The position numbers and the translations under genes are program-made. A stretch of 64,000 bases of DNA from Marisa cornuarietis (lineage: Eukaryota; Mollusca; Gastropoda; Architaenioglossa; Ampullariidae), in the NCBI GenBank assembly GCA_004794655.1, contig SMMW01000622.1, positions 3,278,501-3,342,500 on the forward strand, given 5' to 3'. Below are positions 11,842-24,501 of this stretch, piece after piece. The notes beneath the pieces were generated by a model. The model was not told the origin of the DNA, searched no databases, and saw nothing but the letters and a program-made list of their open reading frames with translations. The stretch's first letter is position 1, and every line of letters starts with the position of its first letter.

Positions 11842-14800
11842 TCAGTTAAGCTGAAGAAGAAGGCTTTTCAACAGGCGTGCCTCGTAAGCCACTGTATTAC
11901 GGCCTGGATGCATTGGTTCCTCTTCAAGAGGCTGTTCAATCGTGGCTTTAACGTCACGGCCATATACTGCAAACACAGAAGCTGACTTTAAGAAAATTCT
12001 CCCGAAGCTTAAAAACATAGTGATAATAATAGCTCCAATGTGCAGAAAAGACAAATATTTTGTGCATTTTATGGAACACATGTCATGCAAACATGTAAAC
12101 GATTTTTCATCTCCATGAAGTATCACACAATAGCAAATTGAGCTTTGAGTACCCTTCCACTATTTCTTGCTTTAAATTTCATGTGCTATCACATCACTTA
12201 TGTATTAACATATAGCTTCATCCACACAAACATCTTTATATCTTACATTTAAAAAGGTTAGATATAAAAATTTTATATTTAATGCTTTGGCTATGATACA
12301 TTAATAATATTTATTAATTTGAATACTCTCAGTTTTTCTTTAAAGTATTGAAATAATATATAGAGCCTAAGATTTTTAAAATATGTTTCTTATTTGCAAT
12401 CTTTGAAATTTTAATGTTATCTAGCTGTCCACTTCTTTTTTAAAGCAACTACTGTAATAGTTAAGCTCTCATCTTTGATTTGCACTTCCTTTGCAGAAGT
12501 TATTCTTAACTTTTTTTTAATTAAAACACCAAGAAAATGAGAAAAAACACAGTCACATGAAAAGCCACACCTCACTTGTACATAAGTCTATAGGATTTAA
12601 GAAAAAGACTCACATTCACAGCACTCAAGAAACTGGATGCACTCTGTGATGACAGAATCTCGAATCATAATCATGTGCTTGGCCATGTTCTCAATAAGAG
12701 ACAGGAAGCACCGTTTCGCATAGAACCATGTGTCTGTCCCTAGCTTCTTGTTGTATGGTTCAAGGCTCTTGATGACACGTGAGATACCAAACTCATAGTT
12801 GCCTTTGGCACAGTATAATGTTCTGCAGAGATGGTAAAATATTTCTTACTTTTAGGTTCTTAAAACATGCCCACAATGATTTACTCCAGGGGAGCTGTAA
12901 AGCCTGTAAAGTTATCAAACATTTTACAGAAAGTATAATGGTGTTAAAATGTTTTGATAATACTGAAGCTTGTCTGGAGAGCCAAAACATTTTGTTATAT
13001 CTCTGGTAACTATCTGAGCTACAAATAGGTCACGCTAACTCAAATGCCTCGTTTGTCTGCTGCAAAGGAACTTGTATTACATTTGTTTTCTTTGAAATAT
13101 TGGGAATTCTGCACTGTCTGAAACAGTGCTGTTTCATCTATGTGTCAGGGATTCTTTACAAGAGTAAAGACAGTAGGTCTCTCATGCCTAACACAAAAAA
13201 GTGGATGTTATAAATTAGGTGATCTGTGACTATCTGCAGCTGCTGCTCACCAGAATTCTTTTTATCGTATAAGAAGCTCAGGTGTTCATGAGCAAACAGC
13301 AATCATACTTACCCTATCACAAGATTCACAATGCACAGATGGTATATTTTCTTCTCAGGATCTTCATAAGCCAGCTGTTCTTCTTCTTTTTCTATTTTCC
13401 GCATCAACTCTTCTGCCTGCAGTGATGCAAACATTAAGGCACTTATAACAACAACTAACACTTGCACAACTTATTTGGCAGTTGTAAGAGAGGTTATGTG
13501 GCAGCATTAATGTTTAAAAGTCTTTTACTTCTAGACTATGATGTAGCCAGGTCATCCAACATTTTTTCTATGTGAAAAACATGACCATCCCCAAATACTG
13601 TGCTATAAAGTAGAATGCCAACTCAAAGAATTTTATTAAGACTGCAGTGAAAATTCATGTTGCTAACAAACATTTTATCTCAACTGTATTTGGTCACCAT
13701 AAAAGAAAACAGAAGATGTGAAAAAGAACAGTCTCTTGCCATGACAGGATGTTCTGTTTTTGTTTTATGATTCACTCACCTCTTCATTCTGGCTGGTCAT
13801 AATGCATGATACACACAAGTTGGCAAGCACAATGGCACTTACACTCAGAAGCTGCCACAGAAATAGAAATTTGCCAATGATTATGTGAACTATTGATACG
13901 TTAGTACACTGCCCATCAGCAGATATTGTCAAAAGTATACATCACACGTTTACTGAGAAAAGACACCAAATAAGGAGTAATTTTTGTTTTTAAATAGTTT
14001 ATGGCACCCATCCACTGGAAGCATATAATCAGTTCTCTGAGTGGCTTTTGTCCAACAGCACTTTGCAAATAAGAATATATTTTGTGGACATCTTCATATA
14101 CTTCAAACTCCTATAACAGATTTTAAAAATTACAACCATTAATCCAAATAACATTAAATCTTCATTGCTTTCTGAAGCAGAAGCCCAAATAACTAAGTTT
14201 AAGCACAAGGAATACACTCACAGAGTCATAATTTTTCTTGACGATGGGGTCATAGAAGCCTGCTGCTTCTTTGTATTTATTTTCTTGCATGAAAAGCACG
14301 TGCGCTACATTCAACTTCCAAATATCATGCTCATTACAAAACTCAACAGATTTTCGGAAAATCTTTTCCACCTGAAACCAACACAGAAAAATGTAGTTTG
14401 GCACTAAAAACTTCAAGTAGCTTCTTAAATAAAACTTTTATTATTATTATTATTATTATTCAATATACACAATATTCAACATGTACATGACATTTACCAC
14501 AGATGTATCGATCAAACTGCAGTAAACACAGTCATTCAGAACAGAAGAAGAAACAAGAGTAGATGTGGAGGTAGGAAGAGGATAGAACTACTGAGGACAT
14601 CCCAGCTTCCACTATTTGTAATTATATTAAAAGTTAACTGTATGGTTTCCACAATAATTCATACAGATAACTTAATATACTGCAATATCTTTCTATGTTG
14701 TATGTAAATTTTTCAATCCTCAGATAAAAATGTATAGAAGGTATATTGTTTTTCCATTTGAAAACATAATGTTTTTGCTAGAAAGATAATTAGGTCAGGG

Positions 14801-17800
14801 ATAATTAGGTCTTAAATAAAACTTATCCACAACAAACCTTGTTCAGTTTATTAGATGCTTTCAGACAATTTCCGAAAAGTAGGAATTGCCTTATTTAAAA
14901 AAAATAAAGAAAGAAAACAATGAGAAACAATCATGAAAATCACAACAAATGTTTCAATACTTGTTGATAGTTCTCCATGTCCCAGTAGATCTTAGCCTGT
15001 TGCATCAAGACTGGAATGTAACGCTCCAGTGCTTCATCATATTCATTTACTGTCCGCTTCACTGCCTCATCATCATGGTTCTGTCTTGCCTCTTGAACCT
15101 AATGAAGGAAAAATGTACTTTGTTATAGGTCTCACCCAACATTAACTTGTCTTCTCCTTTGAGAAGATTTGTGTGCAGGTAGATTGACATGACCTTTTGA
15201 AATGAACAAGTAACATCTGCCATCTTTAAATCTTTTTTTTTCTTTTTGATAGTGATGTCTCTTCGCCTTACCAGCTTGAGGGGACTAGCTTTCCGGATTT
15301 CTTTGGATTTTTTATATTTTTTAAAGCTAATTTTGATTTTGAAGTCCATCATTCGACCTGGGTGATCCTAGTAATGTGCTGGACTGTGTTTCTCGATCAT
15401 GACATTTTGTTTTATTTTTATGGCTTCAGTTGATTCATTAACAGTCCTTTCTTCCACGATGCCATTTTCATCTCAGTCTAGTTTCTTGTTTGTGTACGTC
15501 GACAATGTGCAGTGACGCTAAACTTCTTGATGACTCAAGGCACCAAAACTGTGTACAACTCATGTGACCCGCAGAGGTTTATCATCAGCATTCTTGATCT
15601 ATTCTTTCTAATGACTTCTACAACAAAGAGTGGTAAATCTAAGCTCTAAATCTTCGACGGTGAAATGTGTCTCCAGGCCGCGCAGACAAATCTGGTACCC
15701 TGTTTTCTTTTGTCTCCAAGATTTCTTTTTCCCCCAATAATTTATGCATTTATCTTAATTGCATAAACTTGTTGGATAACAGAGTACTGTGTTTATTCAA
15801 TTATTAATCAGGTAGCACTAGACTTATTTATATTATTCCTGTTTCCACATGTTATCCCCTCTTCTTTCATGTCATCTTGGTTGATTTTTTCAATTTCTCT
15901 CTATCATAATATTATTGTTGCTATAATTAGTATCATTTGCAAAGTTCAAAGCTTGCTTATTGGGCTGATATGGTGCTATAAAAGACCTGTATTATTATTT
16001 ATTATTATTATTATCTCAAATGTAAGTGATCTTTCTACAACCTGCTTGGTGAGTTTTCGAAGAGTCTCTGTCTGCTTTGTTGCCATCTCATCTAGTCTGC
16101 GATAGGCCTCTTCTGGCGAGGTCTGTCTTGTAATGACTGCCTCCAGAAAATCATACAAATACTGCACAAGAAATGATCATAAGGCTGTTAGCTTAAAAGA
16201 AAAGCTTACATATTTCAACATATACTATCAACATTATCTCTTTTTATGCACTTTCCCTTTCTCATTTTAAATGACATTATTTCAATTGTGTGCTCATATA
16301 AGGGAGATGTTTTCACAGTAAATTTTGAAACTATAAAATAGACAAAAATGCTCATACAATTGATATAAAAAAATTATACTTACAGGTATTAAAAGTTTGT
16401 ATGTCAGGTGTGCATTTTCTGCTAAGACATCAGCTGCCAGGTCATAGTACTAAAAAAATAATAATAAACACTTTTTCATAAATTTGTCTTAAGATGTACT
16501 GAAACATTTTTACTACAAACTCTGCAAGACACATCAACATGAAAAATCTAAAAAGTTGTTGAACCCATAAAAATGGAAACATGAAAACAGAAACATTTCC
16601 TGCAGGGAAATATCTCTGTGCCTCTGGAAAGTTTGACAAATCTGATTTTTTCAAGTGCTGCTTTAATCTGCTCAGCATGCTAAGAAATAGAACGGTTTTT
16701 CAGTCTTTCCCATTAGTCCTTACATAATGAATTCAAAATAAGTTTTTGAAACTTTGGAAACTGGTGTCCACAAAGAAGTCTATGCCCTAGTAACACTTTG
16801 ACTTTGAACTGAGATTCCCCCCTGCTGGATCATCTGCTTGCCAAGGTCAGGGGGATTACATATCTCAATGATCCTTAGAGCTATGTTGATGACAGTACTA
16901 GCTCCTTGAAGGGTCACCATGTTGGACAGGTCAATGGGTAGAGACCAGATGAAGAGTGGTCAACCGGTCCTCCACGTAACAGGGGGATGGACAATGGACA
17001 ATTCATTTCTGTAAAAAGATACTGTTACAGAAACTGACACTAGAGAGAATCCAAGAAATGGTGGCAGTGGAAAGGCAGGCCTGACCTGATATAGGCCTAC
17101 AGATGATAGAGGAAAAGGGTAAAGAAGACTTCTACAACAGTTTGGAGGCAGCAATGGAAAACATTCCTATACATGATGTAATGGTACTACAGGGAGATTT
17201 CAATTCTGAGTGGCAGCAAGAACAAAGGAAGAAAGAAATCATGGGATAGGAAGGTATAAAGGATTTAACAGACAATGGAAGCAGGCTGTGTGGTTTTCGG
17301 AAGAAAATGAACTTGTAATTGTAATTTTTCGACATAAGAAGATACATAAAATGAAACAGGTCACCTGATAGCAGGACAGAGGGTCAGACTGACCACATTA
17401 TCATTAATGACAAATCAAGACACACTTTTCAAAGGTGACAAACATAAATTAGTGACCATAATTTGCTCATTGGCAAACTTGCTCTGAAGCTCACAGAAGC
17501 AAAGTTGGGAGAACAAAGACATCTGCACATCTGATAGCAAAAGCATTTTCAGCAACTACTCAACTGACCAAGCCCTTCAGTGCTACCTAATATCCCAGAA
17601 AGTGAAGAAGATCTGGCCATAGATCTAGGTTTCATCACTAAGAAACATGTAAAGAAAGCCATCCAATAACATAAAAAGGCAAAGGTAGGACATAATAGGT
17701 TTTGCCCAAAAACTTTAAAGCTGGAGGTAGAAGAAACTGTAAAGATGCTCTGCAAAATCTTCCAGAAAATGGGGGATACTGAACAAACACCAGAAGAATG

Positions 17801-20800
17801 GAAGAAGGACATAATCTTCAAATTACCAAAAAAGGGTGACTTAAGGGACTGCAATAATTGGCAAGACATAATCCTCTTAGAGACAACCAAAGTCTTGAGC
17901 TGAATCATTTTGTAAAGGTCCACTATTGTTCATGACAATGACATCAGGCAAGAACAAGCAGGCTTTAAAAAAAGGATGATCATGCAGTGATCAAATATTC
18001 ACCTTAAGGTTATAGAATAAATCATAGAATGGAACAGCACTCTCTGCACCATGTTTTTAGACTTTCAGAAAGCATTTGACAGCATACACTGTAAAATACC
18101 ACAGAAAATAGTAAATGTCATAAAAGCCCCATACACAGATTTTTATTCTCAGGTGGTTTATAGCAACAGCAAGTTAACTGACAACTTCAACATTACTACT
18201 GGTGCATTCTCTCACCATTCCTATTCATATTGACCAAATGTCTAAGGAAAATCTTCAAGATATTCTGCTTAAGCATAGTCACCAACAAAGAAATCCTCGT
18301 AAGAGCCAGCTGCACAAATACGGTAACCATAATCCAAAAAAGATGATGAAGATGGTTGGGATATGTGTACAAAATAAAACCAGATGCACTGCCCAAATAG
18401 CCCTTCTCTAGACACCTGATGAAAAGTAAAGAATGAACTAAAGAACCAAAAACTGCCTGGAAAAACATAACTAAACTTAGCTGACAATAAAAATGACGGT
18501 CTCTACTGGATGCCTTATGTATCACCTAGATATGAAGAGGACCAACTAAGTAAGCTGAGATTCTCTTCTACAATTTCATATATTCAGTAATCTCACTTGC
18601 AAACACAAATATACCTTTACTATTCACAATCTTGACTAAGCGGACTAAAAGAAGATCTACGATAAACAAATGAACTTTCTGCTACCTCGTATTTGATATA
18701 AAGCAGTAAAAGGTTCCCAAAAGTCTCTGGTGGAAAAGGATTTTGCTGCAACAAAAACTGCAACTTCTGGAAACCTCGTGTTGGTTCAGCCTCCATGTTC
18801 ATCAATGCTTGGTTATGGAGTGTTACAGCATCCAGCTCTTCCTCAGATCGTGGAGGCATGTCTGTCAAAGCCTCACATGCTGCTTCATCTGCAAAACAAG
18901 ATCTGGCTATGAAAATGGTAACATATTAGGCTTGTGGTTATCTCTAAGATGCAATCAAATAATTATTATTCTGTCTTTGTTCTAGCTTGTTTTCCCATTT
19001 CATAAACTAATTTTGATAAAATAAATTTATGGAGAGTGATAGGTTTAAAAGGGGAAAGAAAAGATGCAAGGCAGACTGAAGAAGAATTATGAATAAAAGA
19101 AGAAGATGAAGAGCTCTAAGGACTTTGCAGTGCTTCATTTATACTGATTACATTTAAGCTTTCTCACCGAAACAGTTATCCCAAATTCCAAAAGTTATAA
19201 ACTGACTGACTATATTGATAGGATAAATATCCTTTGTACTAAACAAAAAACTCACAATTTTTCAGCTGGTATTCAATTGCTGCTTTTAGATTGAAAGCCT
19301 CTACAAGAGCTGTCTCATGCAGTGTCAATGAGTTCCCAACACTTCGAACATCAATACCCTCTGTTGTCATGCCAACACTAAGCTCTGCGAGAAATCAAAG
19401 ACGTTTTCATGAAGAAATCATAGTATAGCACAGCTAGAAAAATTATTAAATCGATGAAATATTTGAATTATTTTCTTCACCCGAATGCAAAAATTATATA
19501 TAAAATTATATATTATGATAAAAATTGATTTGTATAGCTCACTTTACCACATATGAAAGAGATTTCAAAGTTCTCAAAATCAAGACAGCCACATACCTAA
19601 CAAGAAGACACAGATCTAAATCCATTTTGTGCTGATTTTGTGTATTTAAAGAGGTAATCTATTAATTTAAATTGAAGAATCACAGAAGAGTCAAGCAGTT
19701 TGCAAGAACAAGCCAATCTGTGATTAAATGCTAGTGATAAATTATAAGCACAGAAGGTGAAAAGGTTTAAATTATGTGAAGGACTATCACTCTTGTCATG
19801 GTGCAAAGAAAGAGCATAAAACACAGTAGATTTCATTCCTTTCCTGAGTCTCCAAAAGCAGCAAGATAAAACACCCACAGTAATTGAGTTTACAAATGTT
19901 GCATCCCTTGGACAAGTGTTTCACAAGATTGCTTTTCTGACTATGAATGGAAAATACTAAATAATAAAGTTGACAGATCAATGTGGTACAACAGAAACTG
20001 TTAAACTGTAGATGGCCATAGACTCTCTTTTCAACCCCACCAAAAGAAACACACTATAAACCAAGATGTACAAATAATCCAGCACACTTCAGACAACATA
20101 ACAAAGGCATAGATCTAACGCACACAAAAAAAAAAATAACAAGAGACCTTCACTTCAAACACAGGCAGCTATCACTTCAGCTTAGAAGGCAAAGGGACAT
20201 AGCTCTCATCCAACAGCCTATGCAGCATAAGCAACTGCCAGCTGTTAATGAAATCTGCTGACATCCTACCTGGACATAATTCATAACGTCAAAAACGTTT
20301 TCTGGAGATCAAAAATATTTTTGTCTACAAATGAAGCCACTGTACCTGGGTGCTCCCTGATGCCACGTTCAATGATGTCACCAATATGTTTGAGTGCTGG
20401 AGCATATTGTTTCAGGGTGTAGTGGCACAGTGCTATGTTGTATAACAAATCTGGTTTGTAGCCCACAACCTGCATGGCCTGAGTAAACTTCTGACAAGCC
20501 TCATCATACCTTCCCTCCTAAAAAATAAATGTTTCATTGTATACGTAAATTAAATAATAAGGAAGACTCACTGTGATGTTTTAAGAACAAATTTTAAAAT
20601 ACCACAGGAAAAAAATTTAAATTTTAAATAGTTTATTATATTTGTGTATAATACCAATAACATCAATAACTCACTGCTCAGAACTATGTTAATAAAAGTC
20701 ATCAGGGCTTCTCTGGTCTTACAAAATCACAGCTGCAACAGTAACCTCTACAGATTTAGTAATATAAAAAGTCTTTTCTTAACCTTAAAAAGCAGGCAGC

Positions 20801-23249
20801 CAAAGTTGATTTCTGTGTCTGGGTCATCTGAAGGACACTGCTCCACAAGGCTCTATAAAAGGAAAGAAAAAAACGTACTGCAACTATATATTTTAGTTTC
20901 TTTCACTCCTAATGGGAGCACTGTTCATCAACCTAGTAATACATATCTGTGCACCATATCTAGTCATTGTTTATAAAGTTCTCTCTGGAGTTCATTTCTC
21001 AAGGCACAAGAAAAAAAGAAACAACATTGAGCACATGGCTGGTGAAGATGACAATGTTGAGTAGGAAAATAATTTTGAAAGTCTACTGAATATTAATCTC
21101 ATTTGGATTTACAAGAAAGTGACAGGTTACAATTTTTAGGTACATCTGACTTAATATATTTTGACATTTAATTTGACCTTTAATTATAATTTAGATTTAT
21201 TTTCTATCATTTTAGTACCTTTTTTTTGATTCTTTTAAAACACTTGAAATTCATGCACATTTAGGCAAAATCTTGAATGTCAATATTCTGTTCTCAATGG
21301 GCTACATTAAAGGCATTTAGTCAAAGACTAAAAAATGTGCAGCCAGAACAGCTACTTATCTGCAAACATGATGGAAAAAGTGATGATTTCTGGAAATGAT
21401 AACAAAATAATATCCTTTTTTCTGATATTTATAAAAAGAAACTGCAAAACGCATACCATACCTTTGCTGCTGGCAAATCTTCTTCGCCATACTTAATAGC
21501 AGCCTGTAGCTTTGTAATCTGTAACAAAAACACAAGGACATTTATGATATCAGGCAACCTGAGTTGTCCTCAACTGATATTATTCAGAAAATAAATCCAG
21601 CTGACAAGAACATCGCTCAAAGGTCCTGCACCATATGATGACAAAGTGGAATCATACAGCTTGAAAAACCAGGATTAAGTATCAAATTATTTTATCACAT
21701 TGATTTATTATATCAAAACAAGAACCTTATATCTATAAGACAAAATTGATATTCTTTTGGGTTGTTATGCCTTGTCTTTTGTTAAATTATAGTTAGTGGT
21801 CAATACAGAAACATAAAAAAATCCTGTTTTAACAATGTGTCACTTCAAGCAATGTATGACACACAACATTTTATTGTAGCTTAAGCATTAGCTGAATATT
21901 CCCCTCACAATGCCAGTGAAGATAAAATAACAATTTATGAAAATATAGACTAAACTTTAAAAAGAGGAAAAAATGTACAACAGTTGAAGTCTTTATGTTT
22001 TAAAGTGCAGTAACTATTTCCAAAAGTAATAATGGGAGACACTTCTTCAATCAGCTAGTACACTAGTGTATTTTTATTTTTTGATTCAAATTTGGTTCTG
22101 AGAAAACTACTAAAATAGTATCTAATTCTAAAAAATGTGTTCACGATTCTACTGACCTGCCCCTGGTAATGTGGCTGATCAATCTGACATGTCACTTTCA
22201 TTGCCTCCTGAAAGAGGCAGGCTTTATAAAGAGACTGCGCATAGTACAGACGATACTCCTCTACTTCGGGATGCAGACTAGCAAGCTGCTCATAGCAGTC
22301 AGATGCATTAACAAAGTCCTGCATCTGGTAGTAGCAGTAAGCCAATACTGAGAGAGCTGCACGGGACTGAAAGAAATTTTGAGTGAAATTTGCAGAAAAT
22401 ATTGCTGCAAATATTCACCAACAGAATGAAATATAAACCAATGTATACAAACAAGCTTATTAAGGCATGCACTTATATGGGCTCTTGTGTGTGTGTGTGA
22501 GAGAGAGAGAGAGAGTGCAGAACCATGGAAACTATCAGAAGAAAAAAACATTGTTATTAATAATAATAATAATGAATTTTTTTGTAGTGCTTTTCCAATG
22601 AGTTCCTCACAGCGTTTTGCAGAAGTAAAACAAGAAGAAATCTGTAAACTGCGTGACAGATAAGTATATTATGAGCCAGCAAAACCATTTATAAAACCAT
22701 ATATACTAAATGTCAAAAAAATCACAAGCCGTGCTTTCATGTTTCTAGATTTTCTTTAAAACTATTAGAATCCCAACAATAAAATACACCAACTTATGAA
22801 TTAAAAATTAATCTCCAAAGGAAAAACTAATTTTAGAAGACAGATAATCCTGAAAATCAAATTTATTCAACACGGAAAAAGGATAAAACTAAATTATTTT
22901 AAATCTTAACATGTATAGTTTTAATACGTACCCTTGGGTGACTTTGCAACTGATGATTGAGAATCTGCATTGCTTCATTGTATCGCTGGTCTTTGATCTG
23001 GTACGATTATCAAAGCATTAGCAAAACTAGATAACAGTCTCTGGCTGCTGGTACTTTAAAAAAGGGAGAGGGTAAGAATCAGTAGGTATATATAATATTA
23101 TTAATCCACACGACAAAAACAAACTTTTAGTTGTTTTTTTTTCTCACTATGATTTATATGGACATGCTGAACACAAAAGTAAGGCATGCACTCACAAAAC
23201 CATAAATTGTTGATGTATATTCTCCTTCCTTCATCTGCAAGTGAGCCAT
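11842..23249 (-). CDS. IFT70: Intraflagellar transport protein 70 (TTC30), complete
   Basis: Sixteen minus-strand exons join in frame into 647 residues: 23196-23249, 22932-22997, 22157-22366, 21462-21518, 20784-20852, 20346-20517, 19256-19384, 18686-18888, 16384-16449, 16042-16161, 14961-15098, 14222-14371, 13780-13851, 13313-13416, 12614-12822 and 11842-11966. Every junction has GT-AG ends and matching phase. The length is close to vertebrate TTC30 (about 665). Family segments appear in order: LAYCYYQMQDF, LQAAIKYGEEDLP, DLLYNIALCHYTLKQYAPAL, IEYQLKN, PPETFGNLLLLY, LYDFLEA, VEKIFRKSVEFCNEHDIWKL, IVNLVIG and a C-terminal IEQPLEEE. The protein is a TPR superhelix in the IFT-B complex that carries cargo, including tubulin-modification machinery, along cilia; this is family knowledge. 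Introns hold an antisense LINE (16.8-18.5 kb) and simple repeats. The gene shares its 5' flank with KTI12. No missing exon or break is visible. Confidence 0.95.
14437..14460. repeat. (TTA)n microsatellite
   Basis: Eight tandem TTA units lie in the intron between IFT70 exons 11 and 12. Confidence 0.9.
16800..18550 (+). mobile_element. Old LINE copy antisense in an IFT70 intron
   Basis: The large intron between IFT70 exons 8 and 9 holds a decayed LINE on the plus strand. An endonuclease piece (EDFYNSLEAAMENIPIHDVMV then LQGDFN) lies near 17128-17206. EEWKKDIIFKLPKKGDL and DCNNW lie near 17790-17860, and EQAGFKK near 17957-17977. The RT motif MFLDFQKAFDSIHCK lies near 18051-18095. The same blocks occur in the 27.2-28.9 kb element (IPAEWRKSVIVKIPKKGD, EQAGFQKGRS, FIDFEKAFDSLHR), so both belong to one family. 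Many stops and frame breaks show that it is dead. The ends are approximate. Confidence 0.75.
22486..22515. repeat. (GT)n(GA)n microsatellite
   Basis: A GT run changes into a GA run inside the second IFT70 intron. Confidence 0.9.
22557..22625. repeat. Short interspersed 3'-tail type repeat
   Basis: AATAATAATAAT is followed by a TTTTTGTAGTGCTTTTCC-like segment and CTCACAGCGTTTTGCAGAAG. This is the reverse of the widespread retroposon tail that reads AAGCGCTATACAAAT then ATT repeats. Related pieces lie at 25592-25655 (opposite orientation) and 32553-32630. It is in the second IFT70 intron. Confidence 0.5.
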
Positions 23250-23568
23250 TGTCGCCAGCAAACTGATACGAGATATGTGAATATGTGAAATGTTTGGTTG
23301 GCAACTTCAGGAATTCTTTAAATGCGCATGCTCCAGAGTTACCGGAAAAGATGGAAGAACATCAACAATTACTTTCAAAATGAGTTTTAGCTTTTAAAAT
23401 CAGAACAGACCATATTTACACCTTTGAACTTTATTGTAGTAAATTTACAGGCATATATTTAGTTAATCCGATTTTTTTTCATTTTAAGGGAAGAGTTGAT
23501 GGCGGCCTACCAAGGGAGGTAACTTTCAGCACATTGCACGCTGTAAGAAGAGCTTGGCACCAGGTGAA
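23250..23568. promoter_or_regulatory. Divergent promoter region, IFT70 and KTI12
   Basis: Only 319 bases separate the IFT70 start codon (minus) from the KTI12 start codon (plus). Both 5' UTRs and the promoter or promoters must therefore lie here, unless IFT70 has a further upstream exon. No TATA box is evident. A bidirectional promoter is an inference from spacing alone. Confidence 0.6.
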
Positions 23569-24417
23569 ATGCCGCTTGTTATATTATGTGGATTTCCCGT
23601 CAGTGGAAAAACAACAAGAGCAAATGAATTGGTAAAGTATATATCAAATCATCACCCTGAAAGGAAAATCGACGTTATAAGTGACCATTCTTTATGTGTG
23701 ACGAGAAATGAAGTTTACTCATGTTCGCATAAAGAAAGAGAAATGCGAGGTTCTTTGAAGTCTTCTGTCCAAAGATGCCTCAACAGGGAAGATGTGGTGA
23801 TTCTAGACTCATTGAACTATATTAAAGGCTTCAGATACGAATTGTACTGTGTTGCCAAGTCATGCCAAACAACACAGTGTGTCATTTTCTGCGATACAAG
23901 TAAAGAGAGAATCATGGAATGGAATGACAACAGAATTTCCGCAGCCGTTGATTCTCTTGTCGAAGCATATGACAAAGATGTTTTGGAGGGGCTTGTAATG
24001 AGATTTGAACAGCCTAGCCCAAATAATAGATGGGACAGTCCACTTTTTGTTGTACGGTGTGATGAGCCATTACCGGCACATCAGGTATGTTCAGCGCTGT
24101 TTGACAGAAACGCCCCGCCGCCAAACCAGTCAACGCAATCGCAGCCTCTTTCATCTACGAACTTTCTGTACGAACTTGATCGTGTCACTCAAGAGGTCGT
24201 GACCCGTATAATTGATGCGCAGAAAACTGGTGTTGTTGGAGATCTCATCCCGATCAAAGGTGCAAGCGAACAGATTATGCTGACGAGAACTTTGACTTTG
24301 GCAGAGCTGCAGAGGCACAAGCGACAATTTATAACATACACAAAAATGCATCCAGTTGATGATCCAGGAAAACTGCCCAGTTTATTTGTGCAGTATTTAA
24401 ATAATACCCTAAAATGA
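23569..24417 (+). CDS. KTI12: KTI12, Elongator-associated P-loop protein
   Basis: A single intronless frame of 282 residues. The ATG at 23569 is chosen because it puts the P-loop at the normal N-terminal position; the frame stays open to an upstream TTG at 23554, but that is not a likely start. Walker A is GFPVSGKT at residues 8-15. The conserved segment ILDSLNYIKGFRYELYC at about 78-94 and the following CDTSKERIMEWN are KTI12/PSTK-type signatures. A C-terminal domain with LTLAELQRHKRQFITYTKMHP completes the family layout and length. KTI12 is a tRNA-binding ATPase that works with Elongator in wobble-uridine modification of tRNA; this is family knowledge. AATAAA follows 80 bases after the stop. 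Absence of introns next to a 16-exon neighbour is notable but the frame is intact, so it does not look like a pseudogene. Confidence 0.95.
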   Translation: MPLVILCGFPVSGKTTRANELVKYISNHHPERKIDVISDHSLCVTRNEVYSCSHKEREMRGSLKSSVQRCLNREDVVILDSLNYIKGFRYELYCVAKSCQTTQCVIFCDTSKERIMEWNDNRISAAVDSLVEAYDKDVLEGLVMRFEQPSPNNRWDSPLFVVRCDEPLPAHQVCSALFDRNAPPPNQSTQSQPLSSTNFLYELDRVTQEVVTRIIDAQKTGVVGDLIPIKGASEQIMLTRTLTLAELQRHKRQFITYTKMHPVDDPGKLPSLFVQYLNNTLK

Positions 24418-24495
24418 TGAACTTTTATTAAGCATTATCCTAAACAAGTTGATGTTGCAAAGTCTTACAACAATTTTATTATCATTTTTATTGCT

Positions 24496-24501
24496 AATAA
24501 A
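24496..24501 (+). terminator. Polyadenylation signal AATAAA
   Basis: Canonical signal in overlapping AATAAATAAATAA, about 80 bases after the KTI12 stop codon. Confidence 0.65.

Noticed and set aside
23554..23568. Five-residue N-terminal extension of KTI12
   Set aside because: It would start at TTG; the ATG at 23569 gives the normal KTI12 N-terminus.
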